Counted from the stretch's first letter, positions 48,196 through 58,694 are shown. The stretch is DNA of 64,000 bases from Undaria pinnatifida (GCA_012845835.1 JABAKD010000010.1:4155288-4219287); one strand, 5' to 3'. The notes: generated by a model from the letters alone, not told the origin. Program-made: numbers and translations.

Positions 48196-48463
48196 GACCA
48201 AGGCTACGGTAGGGGGGGTACCCCCATTTTCACTGGTGTGTTTGAGGCACTCGCACGAGTGACTCTGTACCTCACGGATGAAAATGGTTTAGGCACTTGT
48301 TTTGGCGCAGCTTAGATCACTTTTGCATTGCGGATTGATTTCGTGGATGTAAAACTTGAAAAATGCGTAAGATCACATGGGAACAAAGGGGTTACTCGCG
48401 CGAGTGACCCCTGCCACTGAAATAAAAGGCGCAAAAGGGGACCCCCCTACCGTAGCCTGGGTC
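48196..48463. mobile_element. 268-bp MITE with 4-bp target duplication
   Basis: Inverted ends: GACCAAGGCTACGGTAGGGG on the left, GACCCAGGCTACGGTAGGGG on the right (reverse-complemented), 19 of 20 identical. CGCA flanks both sides (48192-48195 and 48464-48467). Inside are two palindromic words, GGCACTCGCACGAGTGAC-like near 48250 and GTTACTCGCGCGAGTGAC at 48391-48408. The latter is nearly the same as 37342-37359 in the left end of the 13-kb interval. No coding capacity is seen, so it depends on a partner element. Confidence 0.75.
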
Positions 48464-48654
48464 CGCAGGAGTATTGGTCATTTTCTTCTGTACTCAAAAT
48501 GCTCGCGTACTGCGTACATGAAATGTTTGAGCACCTGTGGACTATAAAAGCCTTATAAATCTACCCCATTCCCCCTGCTCATTATTTTTGGTCCGGCATA
48601 CAGGTACCGCTTACCATAGCACTCCGCACACGCGCACGATAAGGGCGGGGGGAG

Positions 48655-49564
48655 TTAAGGGGGCGATTTAACAACAGGGGGCTTGGCCCCAACTCGGGCC
48701 CACACATCAATGAGATCAGCAGCCGGCGCTCCCATGGAGCACGACAGATACTGCTCGTAATTTAGTTTCACAGCCAAATCTTCGAGCTATCCCTTCTCCC
48801 TCGTCTCCAACTCCACCTTCGCTTTGCCCGCGTCAACCACCACACTTTGTCCCTCCGGTTCAAACTGCTGATGCTGCTCCTGCGGCTGCTGCTGTGCAGT
48901 GCTCTCGCTCTCAGTCTCAAGTAGTGGGAGTACGAGCTGTGACGTCCAAACACGGGATGGTGCCACCGGAGGTTGCAGCTGCTGCTGCTGCTTCGGTGGC
49001 AGCTGCAAGTTCCTTCTGCTCTTCCCCTCTCGTCTCTATTTCCATCATATCTCTGCACGCTTTAACCACCAAAACCATCCGATTTTCCTCCGACTCGAAT
49101 TGCTGCTGCTGCTGCTGCTGCTGCGGCTGCGGCTGCGGCTGCGGCTGCGGCTGCGCAGCGCTCTCACTCCCAGTCTCAAGTAGTGGGATTACGAGCTGTG
49201 ACTCTGACCTGACCACGCCCGCTCCCCTCTCTTGTATCTGAATTCGCTGCGAAATCGCTCACATATGCTCCTTCTGTCGTGAAGAGAAGCTGGGGAGCTC
49301 AAGGAGAAGTTGCGAGTACTCGCAAATGATGAGTTCATTTTCCTCAATCCGACCTTCGACTCGGTAGAACGCATCCCATCCGGCATAAATCTGGTCGACG
49401 ATCCGAAAATCGTAATAGAAACCATCCTCGATTTATTTCTCGGGTTGGTCTGTTCTTGCGAGCAGCTCTTCCAGCTCCCGCATTTTGGCCCGCTGAGAGC
49501 TCCCCGCTCTCTCTGCCAACGCTTTCACGTCCACAACGCCCATTTTTACCTCGCCCTCAGGCAT
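48655..49564 (-). pseudogene. Decayed coiled-coil/poly-Q protein gene with duplicated module
   Basis: On the minus strand ATG 49564 (context AACCATGC) opens a frame that stays protein-like across two stops, TAA at codon 44 and TGA at codon 102. It reads MPEGEVKMGVVDVKALAERA, then RELEELLARTDQPEK (helical, charged), IEDGFYYDFRIVDQIYAGWD and YSQLLLELPSF. Two similar modules follow: SQLVIPLLETGSESAAQ with PQ and Q runs, then, after a frameshift in CAG repeats, SQLVLPLLETESESTAQ with a Q-rich run. A TAG follows in that frame, and a tail with EDLAVKLNYEQYL ends at TAA 48655. All three internal stops could arise by one transition from CAA, CGA and CAG. The family is not recognised; it may be a remnant of a transposon gene. 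Confidence 0.55.
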
Positions 49565-49728
49565 GGTTCAAATAAGACACGACACCCAGCTCGCTACCTT
49601 TCACAGGAAAGGCTGTTTTTGTGATGTCTCCAGCTAGCTCTCTTCCGCAGAAGAGCCCACGTCACTCGAAACCCTTTGTTTTGAACAGGGATAGCACAGC
49701 GTACGGTACGCGATAATTATCGTTTTTG

Positions 49729-50030
49729 TTAATCCCTACGAAGCGTTGAGGGCTTACCCGTTGAGCGAACAATAGTGGGGTAGTGAAGTCATCGATATGA
49801 AGACAAGTAGAATACGTATACATATATCACGTTGCTCCTAGCCAAGGCACGTCGTGAAAAGACGAAGATTCACTCGGTAGAAGAACTACAAGGAGTGACG
49901 GCGAAATAGCCAGAATAATTCCACCATTCCGAAATCCCGCTACCATGTCGCCGACCTATCACTGGAAACCCCTACTATATTCAACCGTCATAATATCCGT
50001 ATCAATATCCAAGAATACAATCAACAGTTT
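49729..50030 (+). repeat. Repeat X, copy 2
   Basis: This is the second copy of the 300-bp repeat at 37407-37715, in direct orientation, about 240 bp inside the right TIR at 50270. Between it and the TIR lies AT-rich sequence with ATCATCGTAACATC units (50208-50250). Having the repeat once near each end of the 13-kb interval either belongs to that element or shows two elements of one family. Confidence 0.75.
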
Positions 50031-50274
50031 TGCGGTATGAATCCGCAATAGAATGGCCAGCTACCCTGCGCCAAGCAAAGATTTCGTCGAAAGCATTTTC
50101 GTCGGTGAGGTACAGAGTCAGTCTTGCGAATATGATTGTATGATAATATGCTAGTATGATATAGTATGATAGCTCAAGAACAGTAGTGAAGAGTAAGGGG
50201 GATTTATCGTAACATCATCATAACATCATCGTAGCATCATCGTAACATCCCCCCTACCGTACCCTTGGTCGGTG

Positions 50275-51400
50275 CTCGTGCATGGCATGGCATGGCATGG
50301 CTCGTACAGGGGTCTCCCACGGGTTGCTCATATATTCATAGCATTGGCCCATGGGTCGAGCATGGGTTGCCCATGGGCTGAAAGTGCTGGCCCATGAGTC
50401 GCAGCCCATGGATCGCTCATGGGTCGCCCATGGGCCGCCACGGATTTATGCTGCTGGCCTATTCATCGCCCATAAATTGGCCATGGCTCTCCCATAGGGT
50501 TTTACAGTTCTGGCCCTTGGGCCTCCCATGTTGGTTGGAGGGCACCCATGGGTTTAGATTACTGGTCCATGGGTCAACTATAGCTTGCCCATCGGGCCAT
50601 GGAGCCCCCATGGGTCTCCCATGGGTCACCCGTGGGTGTAAAGGGCTGTCCCAAGGGTCTCGTATGGGTTTCCCATGGATCGCCTGTGACTTTGGAGGGC
50701 TGGCCCATGGGTCGTCCATGGGTCGCCCATGGGTTTATAGTACTGTTCCATGGATCACCCATGGGTTTTGAGTGCTGATCCATGGGCCGTTGCCCATCAG
50801 CCACGCAAGGGGGCACCAACGGGTCTCCCACGTCGTCCATGAACCCCGCATGGACTTATTATCCTGGCTCATGGGTCGTCCGTGGGTGTGCCATGGGTTC
50901 CCATGAGTTGACAGTGCTGACCCAAGTGGGCCACTCATGGGCTTATGGTGCTTCCCATGTGTCGACCATAGGTCTCATATGCCTTCAATGCAGTGGTATA
51001 CGGTTCGCGCTCATGGAGATTTAGAACTGATCCATGAATCGATCATGGATCGCAGCCGGGTTTATGGTGCTGCCCCACGGTTCGTCCATGGGCACTCGCG
51101 TTGGTATATACTGTAGTGCTGGGCCATAGGTCGCTCATGCGTTCACAGTACGGCCCATGGGTCTCGCGTGAGTCTTCCATGGGGTCATCCATGGGTTCAT
51201 AATATTGGCTCACGGGTCGACCATGGGTCGCCCATGAGTTTAGCATGCTCGTCGATGGGTTGTTCATGGGTGGCCCATTGGTCGCCCATGGGCCTCTCAT
51301 GGGATAATAGTTCTGCCCCATGTGTCACCCATGGGCTTTTACTATGGGCCCATGGACCCCGTATGGGTCTGCCATTTTCATTTCATGAGTTTTCCATATA
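50275..51400. repeat. CCCATGGG palindrome array, right fragment
   Basis: Dozens of CCCATGGG and variant words (GGCCCATGGGTCG, GCCCATGGGTTTATGG, CCATGGGTCTCCCATGGG) lie within phrases of about 60-70 bp such as GGTTTA, then TGCTGGCCCATGGGTCG. Frames on both strands (50394-50771, 50459-50840, 51043-51321) are artefacts of the unit. The array ends near 51400, and an end motif lies at 51488. Confidence 0.85.
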
Positions 51401-51487
51401 GCTGCTGTGATATGCCGCGGGTCATGCACGGAGCTTCCATTGAATACCATCAAAATGCCTATGAAAGACGCGCCAACGTACCAACAC

Positions 51488-51508
51488 AAAAGTCCAATAA
51501 TGTGTACC
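51488..51508 (+). other. Array end motif AAAAGTCCAATAATGTGTAC
   Basis: This word matches the inverted end motif of the CCGCGG array (AAAAGTCAAATAATGTGTAT in the same sense) and has the same orientation relative to its array: it points outward at the right end. A weaker match lies at 25485-25504. It suggests that different palindrome arrays belong to elements with a common end sequence. Confidence 0.5.
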
Positions 51509-51509
51509 A

Positions 51510-54500
51510 TCAGACAACTCCTTCCGCCACCGGCCCCCTCGCCTATTGTAGCCCTCGAACCGCAGCTCCCGGATAATCGTTCTATCGTCAACCATTTATT
51601 CTGAACACGGCTTCGCTGGGATTGTCTACCCTGCCTCCTCCGCTCTAAAGGTGGATTATTGCGTTGGGATTCGATGATGAGTGGTATGGTCCAAAAAAAC
51701 AACGTTTCGATGTCCGCAGCAGTGTGATCCTCGTCTTCTTCTCCGAAATCGCGAGGCCTGCTGCCTTAAAAAAGGTCACAACACCTGTAATCGTCTTAAG
51801 TGCCTTAAGTGCCCTTCCAGAGATTTAGAGGCGGGGTTTGCGTCATTGGCGTATAGCATGCCCCATATCACCCTTCGTATGTCATATAACGGCATTGGGT
51901 GCCTCCCTCCCCTCCGTCCTCCTTACAGTGCACCAGGTCAGATACAGTGCCCTCATGACTCACGAAAGCGCACCATAACGATGTGTATGGCTGCCGCAGA
52001 ACAATTGTTGAACAGCGGAGGCGACGACACACTCCCTTTCCATACCCCCTGAGCGACAGCGAATCACTTCCACAATGCTCACCATCACGCACACGAACAA
52101 AACGAGTCCGCATGCGGCAATAGATTTGCCCGACAACTGCACGCGTATGTGCTCTGGTATGCCGAAGAGTATATAACTCTTCTCGCGCACCACCTTTCCG
52201 TCAGCAGAATCGTGTGCTTTGTGTAGGTCGATGAGGCGCGGGTGAGGGGGGGGGGGCGGGATTCTCGTCCAGTTCTTGCAGTCGGCGCATGACGAGAACA
52301 GCTTTTCGACCTGCTGTTGACGGGCGGAGGCCGCTTGCTTCCTCTAGAAGTACCTCCCTCGGCCTCAAACTGGTCGTCGAGGAGGGTCGCGGAAAATTGA
52401 GTAGTACTTCGCCCGCATGAGCCACGAGTCAAACCCCCCTGTGTGGTGGGTGCTATCGTCGGAACTGCCCTTCTTTCTTTTTCATAACCTTGATGGTCGC
52501 CGATTTCCATGGATGTGGGAGTTCTCCCGTTATCTCCCACGTTGATAATTATATGGTGAAAATTCCGCAGGATATCGAGGTGGTCTTGAGCAATCAATAC
52601 CTCGGCCCGGGGGGGGTCTGGTCCCACCGTCTTCGAATTGCCATACCCCGGAATGCTTCGACCGCGTGGCCGGTTCATGTCCAAGCGATCGTGCTTGCGT
52701 TCGCCGTGGGAATTGGTCGCTGGTGGTAGGGTTGAGCTTGGGGGATTCCGTAGTGGGATCGGAAAAAAGCTGTCCGACGTCCATAAGTGCGCACCTTGTC
52801 CTGCAACCGCATGCGGTCTTCGTCCAGGATGAAGTGCTCGCCCCTCGCTTGCTTTCCAAATGTACCGTGCGCTTGAGGCACGCTTCCGGAGCCCGGGCCT
52901 GTTCAATGCACTAATCAAATATCCCTGGTAGGTGTTACTCCAGCATCTATCGCCTTTCATAAATCGCGTACGTAGTCCTGAATACCTTCGACGCCGATAT
53001 ATTCCTGATGTGGGGCGAGCAAGAATTGTCGCGCATCGTCCCTCACGTCCCATGCTTTTTTGAACGCGACCGTGGTCTCGGAAGATTTGCGCCATCTGCG
53101 CTGTTGGTGGCGGCGAGGTGGAGGTCGAACTTCCGTTTTCGAAAGACAAGTACGGTGAATGTCTCAGAAAGCTCAGAGATCGACAGCTCATCAGATGTTG
53201 GGCTTCATGGATTGACCGCCGAGCAGGATGGAGTTGATCCTTGATACCACTCGCTCACAGCACTCTCCGTTGGACTTTCTTGGCAACTATCTGCTAAACT
53301 GTCCCCATTTCGTGACCATTCGCACGGGTCTGATTGGGTGCAACGGTTCCACTGGGTGAGATAGGCTTTGACGTATCGTACCAGGTACGATGTTAGTATC
53401 GTCTGAATCTGCCTTGGTCGGGAGCGAGAAGCTTCTAGTGGGGCTGAACACCATGTAAGTAATTTAAAAGAGCCATAAATCAAAGTACCCGGCCGGTGGG
53501 TTACGAGGCATAGTCGACCCGCGTACAGTCCTTAGGGCTGCTGATGCCGTTAATCGTATTTTGTGATCTAATTCCACTCTTCTTTCTTGCGTGTGCTGCA
53601 AAACGCGTTCGTTCGTGAAGATGAAGTTGTACGTTTTTTATAGCGAATGCCAGCAGGCGCCTGTCATTTCGTGGAGATTATCACGCTCATCCACATGTTC
53701 CGTATACTCTACGCTGCAGTCAACATTGCCGACCTTTTCGATTCTCCTTCCAACCTGCCTGTTCTTGTGTCCATCAATAAGACGATCCGTTGCAAGAACA
53801 CTCTTTTGTTCCTGACCAGGTGTTCAACAAGGTGATCCAACTATCGGTGCTGTTGCTGGAGCTGTGATCTCCGTTGGAGCATCTATAGGTATGATGAAGT
53901 CAACTGTCTGGATTCCGGATTCACCTGTCAACTCGGAGCCCATAATGATAGGTATGATGATACGAAGACGTGGTCGCCTAATCGTCCATGAACTAAAAAC
54001 TGAGGGCTCTAAACGGACGTGCCGCATGTCGATTCGTGACTAATTTCAAACTGTCCTTGCTTGCCTTAGATATCCTCCTGCCCGCGCAGCAGAACCCCTA
54101 AACGGTAGCAGCCCGCAGCAGAAAAGAATGTTTGAAGTCGTTATGCTGTGATGGTTGTTGTTGCCCCAGGTCTCCATACTTACCGCACCACCTGCAGGCC
54201 GATAAAATCGCAATCAGTATGTCGATCTTTTGCCAGAATGATATGATATACGCCCTCGTCGTGCCCATGACAATAATACCTGGTGGTGTATTGCAGCAAC
54301 ACCCAGGGTGCGCACATTGCTGGTCGATACGAATAAAGGTCGCGATGAGTGAAGCACAAGTAAAGCGCGTGTCCTTCTCCGTCTCGCGTGGGGCTGCACC
54401 CTCTTCCTTCCCGGCCGACGAGTTCTTCGACCCCTTCGTCTTTCTCTTGTATTTGTCCTGTTTCCTTTCCGTGCGCGATGCGGGTGGTGGGTGGATGGTG

Positions 54501-55395
54501 GGTGGTAGGCGTGGGCTCCATTTTTTAGCCCGCCGGCTCATGCTGTTGGGTTTCCGTTGACGGGGGGGGGGGGGGGGGGGGCATTCCAAGCCAACTTCTA
54601 CACTCCATTCCTCCCTGCTGTCGGAGTGCTTGATTGCGTCCCCACGCGTGACCCGGGGCCGCTTTAATTCCCAGGCTGCTGCTAGGGCTGTACGTACGTA
54701 CGGTAAAACAGTACTCACACCCCTTGCGCTCTCTGCTGCACGTCCGGACATTGGGGTGCTGATGGAGACGACGTCCTTGAATGTCCGTCTGGTGTACTTC
54801 GCATGTAGAACCTGGAACGGATTCATTATCTCGCTCATTAAGGAACCAGTCCGCGTTGTTACCATAAACGACATAATAAGGCACCACGCCACTCAACGCG
54901 GTCCTGGGCGAGCGTAACTCATCTGCCAGGCTGTGCCAGGTTCCCCTTTTCCAAGGCTGAGGCCCGTATGAATTCCACCGGTCCGTCGTATATATGAACT
55001 CCACCGGTCTGTCGTGTATACCTGGTAAGGTCCGAGCAGGCTTCGACACAACCAGCCTAGAATACAGAATAATAAGCGGAAGATGTGGGGGGGGCGGGGG
55101 GCAGCAAAACCGACGCCGTCCCTTTGTATGTGCGTGAACTACCGTAACTGCTTGCTGTGACCGAAGCGGCCCACGGCCCCATCCATGGCTGACGGCAACA
55201 CGGCCCACGATGACCCCGGGTAACGCATACCTGACGGTACAGGGTATTGCCAAGTAGCCAAACGCCAGGGGAATCAACCGTGTGGCATTTATCTGTGCTC
55301 AAAGAGGTGCAAAAAATCCGAAAAGTCACTCGGACCATCGCTTCGTCTTCGTGGGCGTTATACAAACTGCGTTCTTGCAGAGGGAATACAAAACG
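51510..55395. other. Unassigned open frames, possible transposon relics
   Basis: Long frames occur, mostly on the minus strand: 53191-52085 (368 codons), 54892-54098 (264) and 55277-54525 (250, overlapping the previous one in another frame). None shows a domain that I can name. In 52.5-53.1 kb protein-like words change frame (FKKAWDVRDDARQFLLAPHQ, then GEHFILDEDRMRLQDKVRTY), which resembles a decayed gag-like gene, but this is weak. The frame at 54892-54098 has a charged Lys/Glu stretch and a Cys/hydrophobic end. A C run lies near 54560-54580 on the minus strand. I would not call a gene. Confidence 0.25.
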
Positions 55396-55403
55396 TCAAA
55401 AAC

Positions 55404-56360
55404 TAGGGCTGGGTACTGAACCAGTACGTACTGCCAGTAGTACTAGTACTGGCAGTATCCTGATACTGGTAAACCGACCTGCCAGTACACCAGAGTACAT
55501 TCGCATATAGACGAAGATCCCAATATACGCCTCAAGAACCAGCGGAAACCCATAGCAGTTCTGCTAGTTTCAGTTTTGTTTTCTCCTGCAGGGTGCTCGT
55601 GGCGAAAAGAACCGCCATCCTGATGACTCTGTTTGTTGTGCTGGTATCTAGCGGCTGTGATTTATGCGCGGTGTAGGTTTTGGTTGGGTAGGTAGCTTTC
55701 GATAGCTGTGGCACCGTTGTTATCTCGTTGTGTACTCTGTTGCTCTGTTGCTGCCGTTGCACCGCTGTTCGTAGGCACATCAACTGATGGACTGATGATG
55801 GTGATCGACTTGGTTGCTTGCCGTCGTCTTTAGTACTACTCTTGTCAATCTATAGCTATCAATCTACTTTTTTTCCAATATACGCTGGGTTGAGTATGTG
55901 TGACATGGAATGAGTGCTATCCATTCCAATTCATGCTTATGCATACGCTACGTCACCCATGATCATGGAGTATATGGGCGTTGCAAAGTTAAAGATTTGT
56001 GCTACATTCTACACATCCTCCATGTTGAAAATCGGTACATATTTGGGCGTTGAACTCGAATTTTAGTGCCGTTTTCCCCACAAAAGTGCCTCTGTCATAT
56101 GAGCCAAAATCACTCATTTTTTATGCTCTAGTGAAGCCAAATCGCGTAAAAATTCCCCTCCGGCGGGGCGCCTCCAGCGGGGCCCTCCGGGGGCGCCTCC
56201 GGCGAGGCCCCCTCACCAGCCGGGGGGGGCCGATGGTCGCGGCTGCGCCGCGACCGCGCGGCTTCGCCGCGCCACCAGTATACTGACCGGATCCAGTATA
56301 CTGGCTGCTGACGCAGCCAGTATAACTTGTACTGGCGCTGCGCGCCAGTACCCAGCCCTA
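55404..56360. mobile_element. hAT-like non-autonomous element, 957 bp
   Basis: The ends are inverted: TAGGGCTGGGTACTG on the left and CAGTACCCAGCCCTA on the right, 15 of 15. A perfect 8-bp direct repeat, TCAAAAAC, flanks it (55396-55403 and 56361-56368), the size made by hAT transposases, and TAGGG-type ends fit that superfamily. Subterminal parts are full of CAGTACTGG/CCAGTATACTGG palindromic words. A GC-rich block with GGCGCCTCCGGCG words lies at 56155-56240. The inside has no transposase. Confidence 0.85.
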
Positions 56361-56608
56361 TCAAAAACGGTGTCTGTGTTCTGTCTGTTTCGGTTTTATT
56401 ATTTTGCGTTTTGCTTTGGGCTTTCTTCTCGTAATTTTGATCGATTTGCTGGAAAATGGGGGGGAAAATTCGAATTTCGAAATTTCGATTTGATGTCGAG
56501 CAGCGTACCGACTGACAATACTCCGTGGCTCGTTGCTCCCGGGTGCATAGTGCAAGCAGGCCAGGCATCTCTTATCTCTGTGCAAGGCGCACCACAACAG
56601 CAGCAACC

Positions 56609-56803
56609 ATGCTGGGCGACGTGGTGGCCGAGTGGCCCCTCGCCCTGCGGATCATCCTGTCTCCGATCCTCCTGTTATATTTTGGTGCACGGGTTTATGT
56701 GCTGCCTTGCATCGGTGTCGCCTTTCAGAGGGCCTTAAGGTGCTGCTGCCGCGGATTCCTGAAGCACGTTTGCTGCGGCTGCGGCCTGACCTTCACAGAC
56801 GGG
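56609..56803 (+). CDS. First exon of a membrane protein gene
   Basis: The exon starts at ATG 56609 (context AACCATGC) and encodes 65 residues up to a strong donor, GTGAGT, at 56804, phase 0. It has the acidic start MLGDVVAEWPL, one clear membrane span (IILSPILLLYFGARVYVLP) and a cysteine-rich tail (CCCRGF, CCGCG) ending FTDG. Without splicing the frame stops after three more codons, so further exons are expected. A Cys-rich membrane lead followed by a FTD word reminds me of the region before the catalytic domain of protist calpain-like proteases, but the next exon does not show that domain, so this is a weak idea. Confidence 0.5.
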
Positions 56804-56816
56804 GTGAGTGATTGAA

Positions 56817-57400
56817 GGCTTGGTGAGGTGCTCTCGCGGTCGCTCTTGCCCTGACAAGTGGGCCTATCGTGGTCTACGAATGCGCTCGCTATTACTCTGG
56901 GGTTAGAAATGCTTCGGAATCCTTTCGTTTGCTGCTGCTGTTGTACGTGATACGTTATTGCTTTAGTTCAACCGTGGGCGCAAATATAATTCCCTTTCAC
57001 GTATTCATAATAAGTTCGTACGATCCTTATTTTTGCATCTAAAGTAGTACATGATACCTTTCTGCTGCTGTAGTACTTGTACCAGGCACCAGTTGGGGCG
57101 GCTTGGTGAGATGCTCTCGCGGTCGCTCTTGCCCTGACAAGTGGGTCTATCGTGGTCTACGAATGTGCTCGCTATTACTCTGGGATTAGAAATGCTTCGC
57201 AATCCTTTCGTTTGCTGCTGCTGTTGCACGTGATACGTTATAGCTTTAGTACGACTATGGGCGCAAATATAATTGCATTTCACGTATTCATGTTGAGTTT
57301 GTACGATCATTATATTGGCATCTAAAGTAGTACATGATACTGTACCTGCTGCTTCTACGCGAAGTCTAGTCTAGTACTTGTACCTGTCACCAGTTGGAGC
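56817..57400. repeat. 283-bp tandem duplication downstream of exon 1
   Basis: Copy 1 starts at 56817 and copy 2 at 57100, both with GGCTTGGTGAGRTGCTCTCG. They are about 90 percent alike, with shared words TATCGTGGTCTACGAATG and GTTTGCTGCTGCTGTTG. If the exon call is right they lie in the first intron. No frame is shared. Confidence 0.85.
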
Positions 57401-57529
57401 GCTTCATGGCTTGCGTTGCATCCTACAATGGGACTTGGTTTGCAACACGAGCTCTTTGTCATAGTTCGATCCTTTGGTATATGAGGGGGCGGTGGTGCTG
57501 CTGGGAGAGAGGCAGCCCGTCGGCAATAG

Positions 57530-57774
57530 ACTGTGCTCGTTGTCCATGCCTTGCATGTAGACTCAGAAGCGTTTTGGCGCGCTTGGGAAAAGGAGCAAGT
57601 GCAACCCGAACCGGAATGGCTTAATTGTGCTCTTGATCTGTTTCTGTCTCTTGTTGAGCGCTACAAATCATTTAAGTCGAACGTTGTCGTTGTGGACGAG
57701 TTTAGGTTGTATTTGCCACGAGTCGCCGCTGTCTTGAACAGCTTTCACAGCAGCAGTAGTATTTCATACCTGGT
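57530..57774 (+). CDS. Possible second exon, unrecognised protein
   Basis: After an in-frame TAG that can serve as an acceptor (GGCAATAG, 57522-57529), an open frame reads protein-like: VHALHVDSEAFWRAWEKEQV, then WLNCALDLFLSLVERYKSF and VVVVDEFRLYLPRVAAVLNS. It would start in phase 0, which fits the donor at 56804. The frame stays open into the inverted repeat at 57775, but coding there is doubtful. No family recognised. The exon end is unknown. Confidence 0.3.
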
Positions 57775-58140
57775 GTCAGGCAGTACATCGCACAGCAGCT
57801 GCAGCACTATACAGCAGTATACACTATACACTACGAGCATGCTGGTACTGCTGCTGTATACCTGTTCGTACTGCGGCAGTCTGATACGTTACTTGCCTCA
57901 TTCACTGCTGTGCATACGATTCGCTCTGGGTATATACTGCCCGCTGCTGCGCCAGCTGGCACCAGCAGCAGCGGGCAGTATATACCCAGAGCGAATCGTA
58001 TGCACAGCAGTGAATGAGGCAAGTAACGTATCAGACTGCCGCAGTACGAACAGGTATACAGCAGCAGTACCAGCATGCTCGTAGTGTATAGTGTATACTG
58101 CTGTATAGTGCTGCAGCTGCTGTGCGATGTACTGCCTGAC
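57775..58140. repeat. Perfect 176-bp inverted repeat with 14-bp spacer
   Basis: The left arm 57775-57950 and right arm 57965-58140 are exact reverse complements by eye, with a 14-bp spacer at 57951-57964 (GCCAGCTGGCACCA). The arms are rich in CAG/CTG and TATAC words. Outside the arms the match stops at once. A transcript would fold into a long perfect hairpin. Identity of both arms implies a recent inverted duplication, or a chimera made during sequencing or assembly. Confidence 0.92.
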
Positions 58141-58685
58141 GGGAGCCGGTAAACACAACTCGCGAGTTGTGTTTAAGAAATCAACTCCGGGGACGATAAG
58201 ACACTATCCCCGGATATCCGCGTCGTCCAAACTCATACAAAACCGTGGGCGATCTCACGATCTCACCTCCCTTACGTCCCACACATGCCACCCGGCCACG
58301 CAGCGTGACTAAGCACGACACGAAGGCAAAGCCGCTCGCAATAGCCTTTAGCACTTTTGCAATCCAGTCTCCAGCGCTAGATTCGAGCAGCTATGTCGGC
58401 ACGAGCAGCACAGCAGCACAGCAGCCTGACAGTACCATCTTCAACCGGCTGTGTTCAGCACATATACATACATACCGGTAATGATACTACAGTACCTATA
58501 TATGAGTCTTCGGCGGCGGACACAGGAAGCGACCCCAAGTCCGTCGTACAATTGGCCGTGTGTGTCGTGTTTGCGGAAAGACTACGCAGATTTTTCAATT
58601 AATCAGGCAAACAAAAAAAAAAACAGCAGAAAACAGGTAAACTAGGGGTTGGTTCCAGCCACAGGTCGAGTCTTTTTTCCTGATT
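58141..58685. other. Gene-free stretch
   Basis: Short Ser/Thr/Ala-rich frames (58245-58481, 58393-58602) show no domain. A 14-bp palindrome, ACAACTCGCGAGTTGT, lies at 58155-58170. Nothing else is recognised. Confidence 0.35.
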
Positions 58686-58694
58686 CAAACCTTT

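Larger units (their letters stand above)
37281..50270. mobile_element. Putative 13-kb TIR-bounded insertion splitting the CCCATGGG array
   Basis: The left end reads GACCAAAGCTAGGTAAGGGG. The right end, reverse-complemented, reads GACCAAGGGTACGGTAGGGG, similar apart from three mismatches and one gap. Both sides carry GGTG (37277-37280 and 50271-50274), a candidate 4-bp target duplication. CCCATGGG array sequence lies outside both ends. The 268-bp MITE at 48196-48463 has the same TIR and also a 4-bp duplication, which supports a family with that target size. The interval is filled with other repeats. No transposase is visible; the broken gene at 48655-49564 lies near the right end. An alternative is two separate truncated elements, each keeping one end. 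Confidence 0.45.

Noticed and set aside
50394-51321. Open frames rich in Gly, Pro, His and Trp on both strands
   Set aside because: These are translations of the CCCATGGG array, not genes.
52085-53191. Minus-strand frame of 368 codons as a gene
   Set aside because: There is no recognisable domain, the protein-like words in the area shift between frames, and there are no convincing splice sites. It is kept only as an unassigned stretch.
54098-55277. Two overlapping minus-strand frames of 264 and 250 codons
   Set aside because: They overlap in different frames, each includes a homopolymer-coded Pro run, and neither has a domain that I can name.
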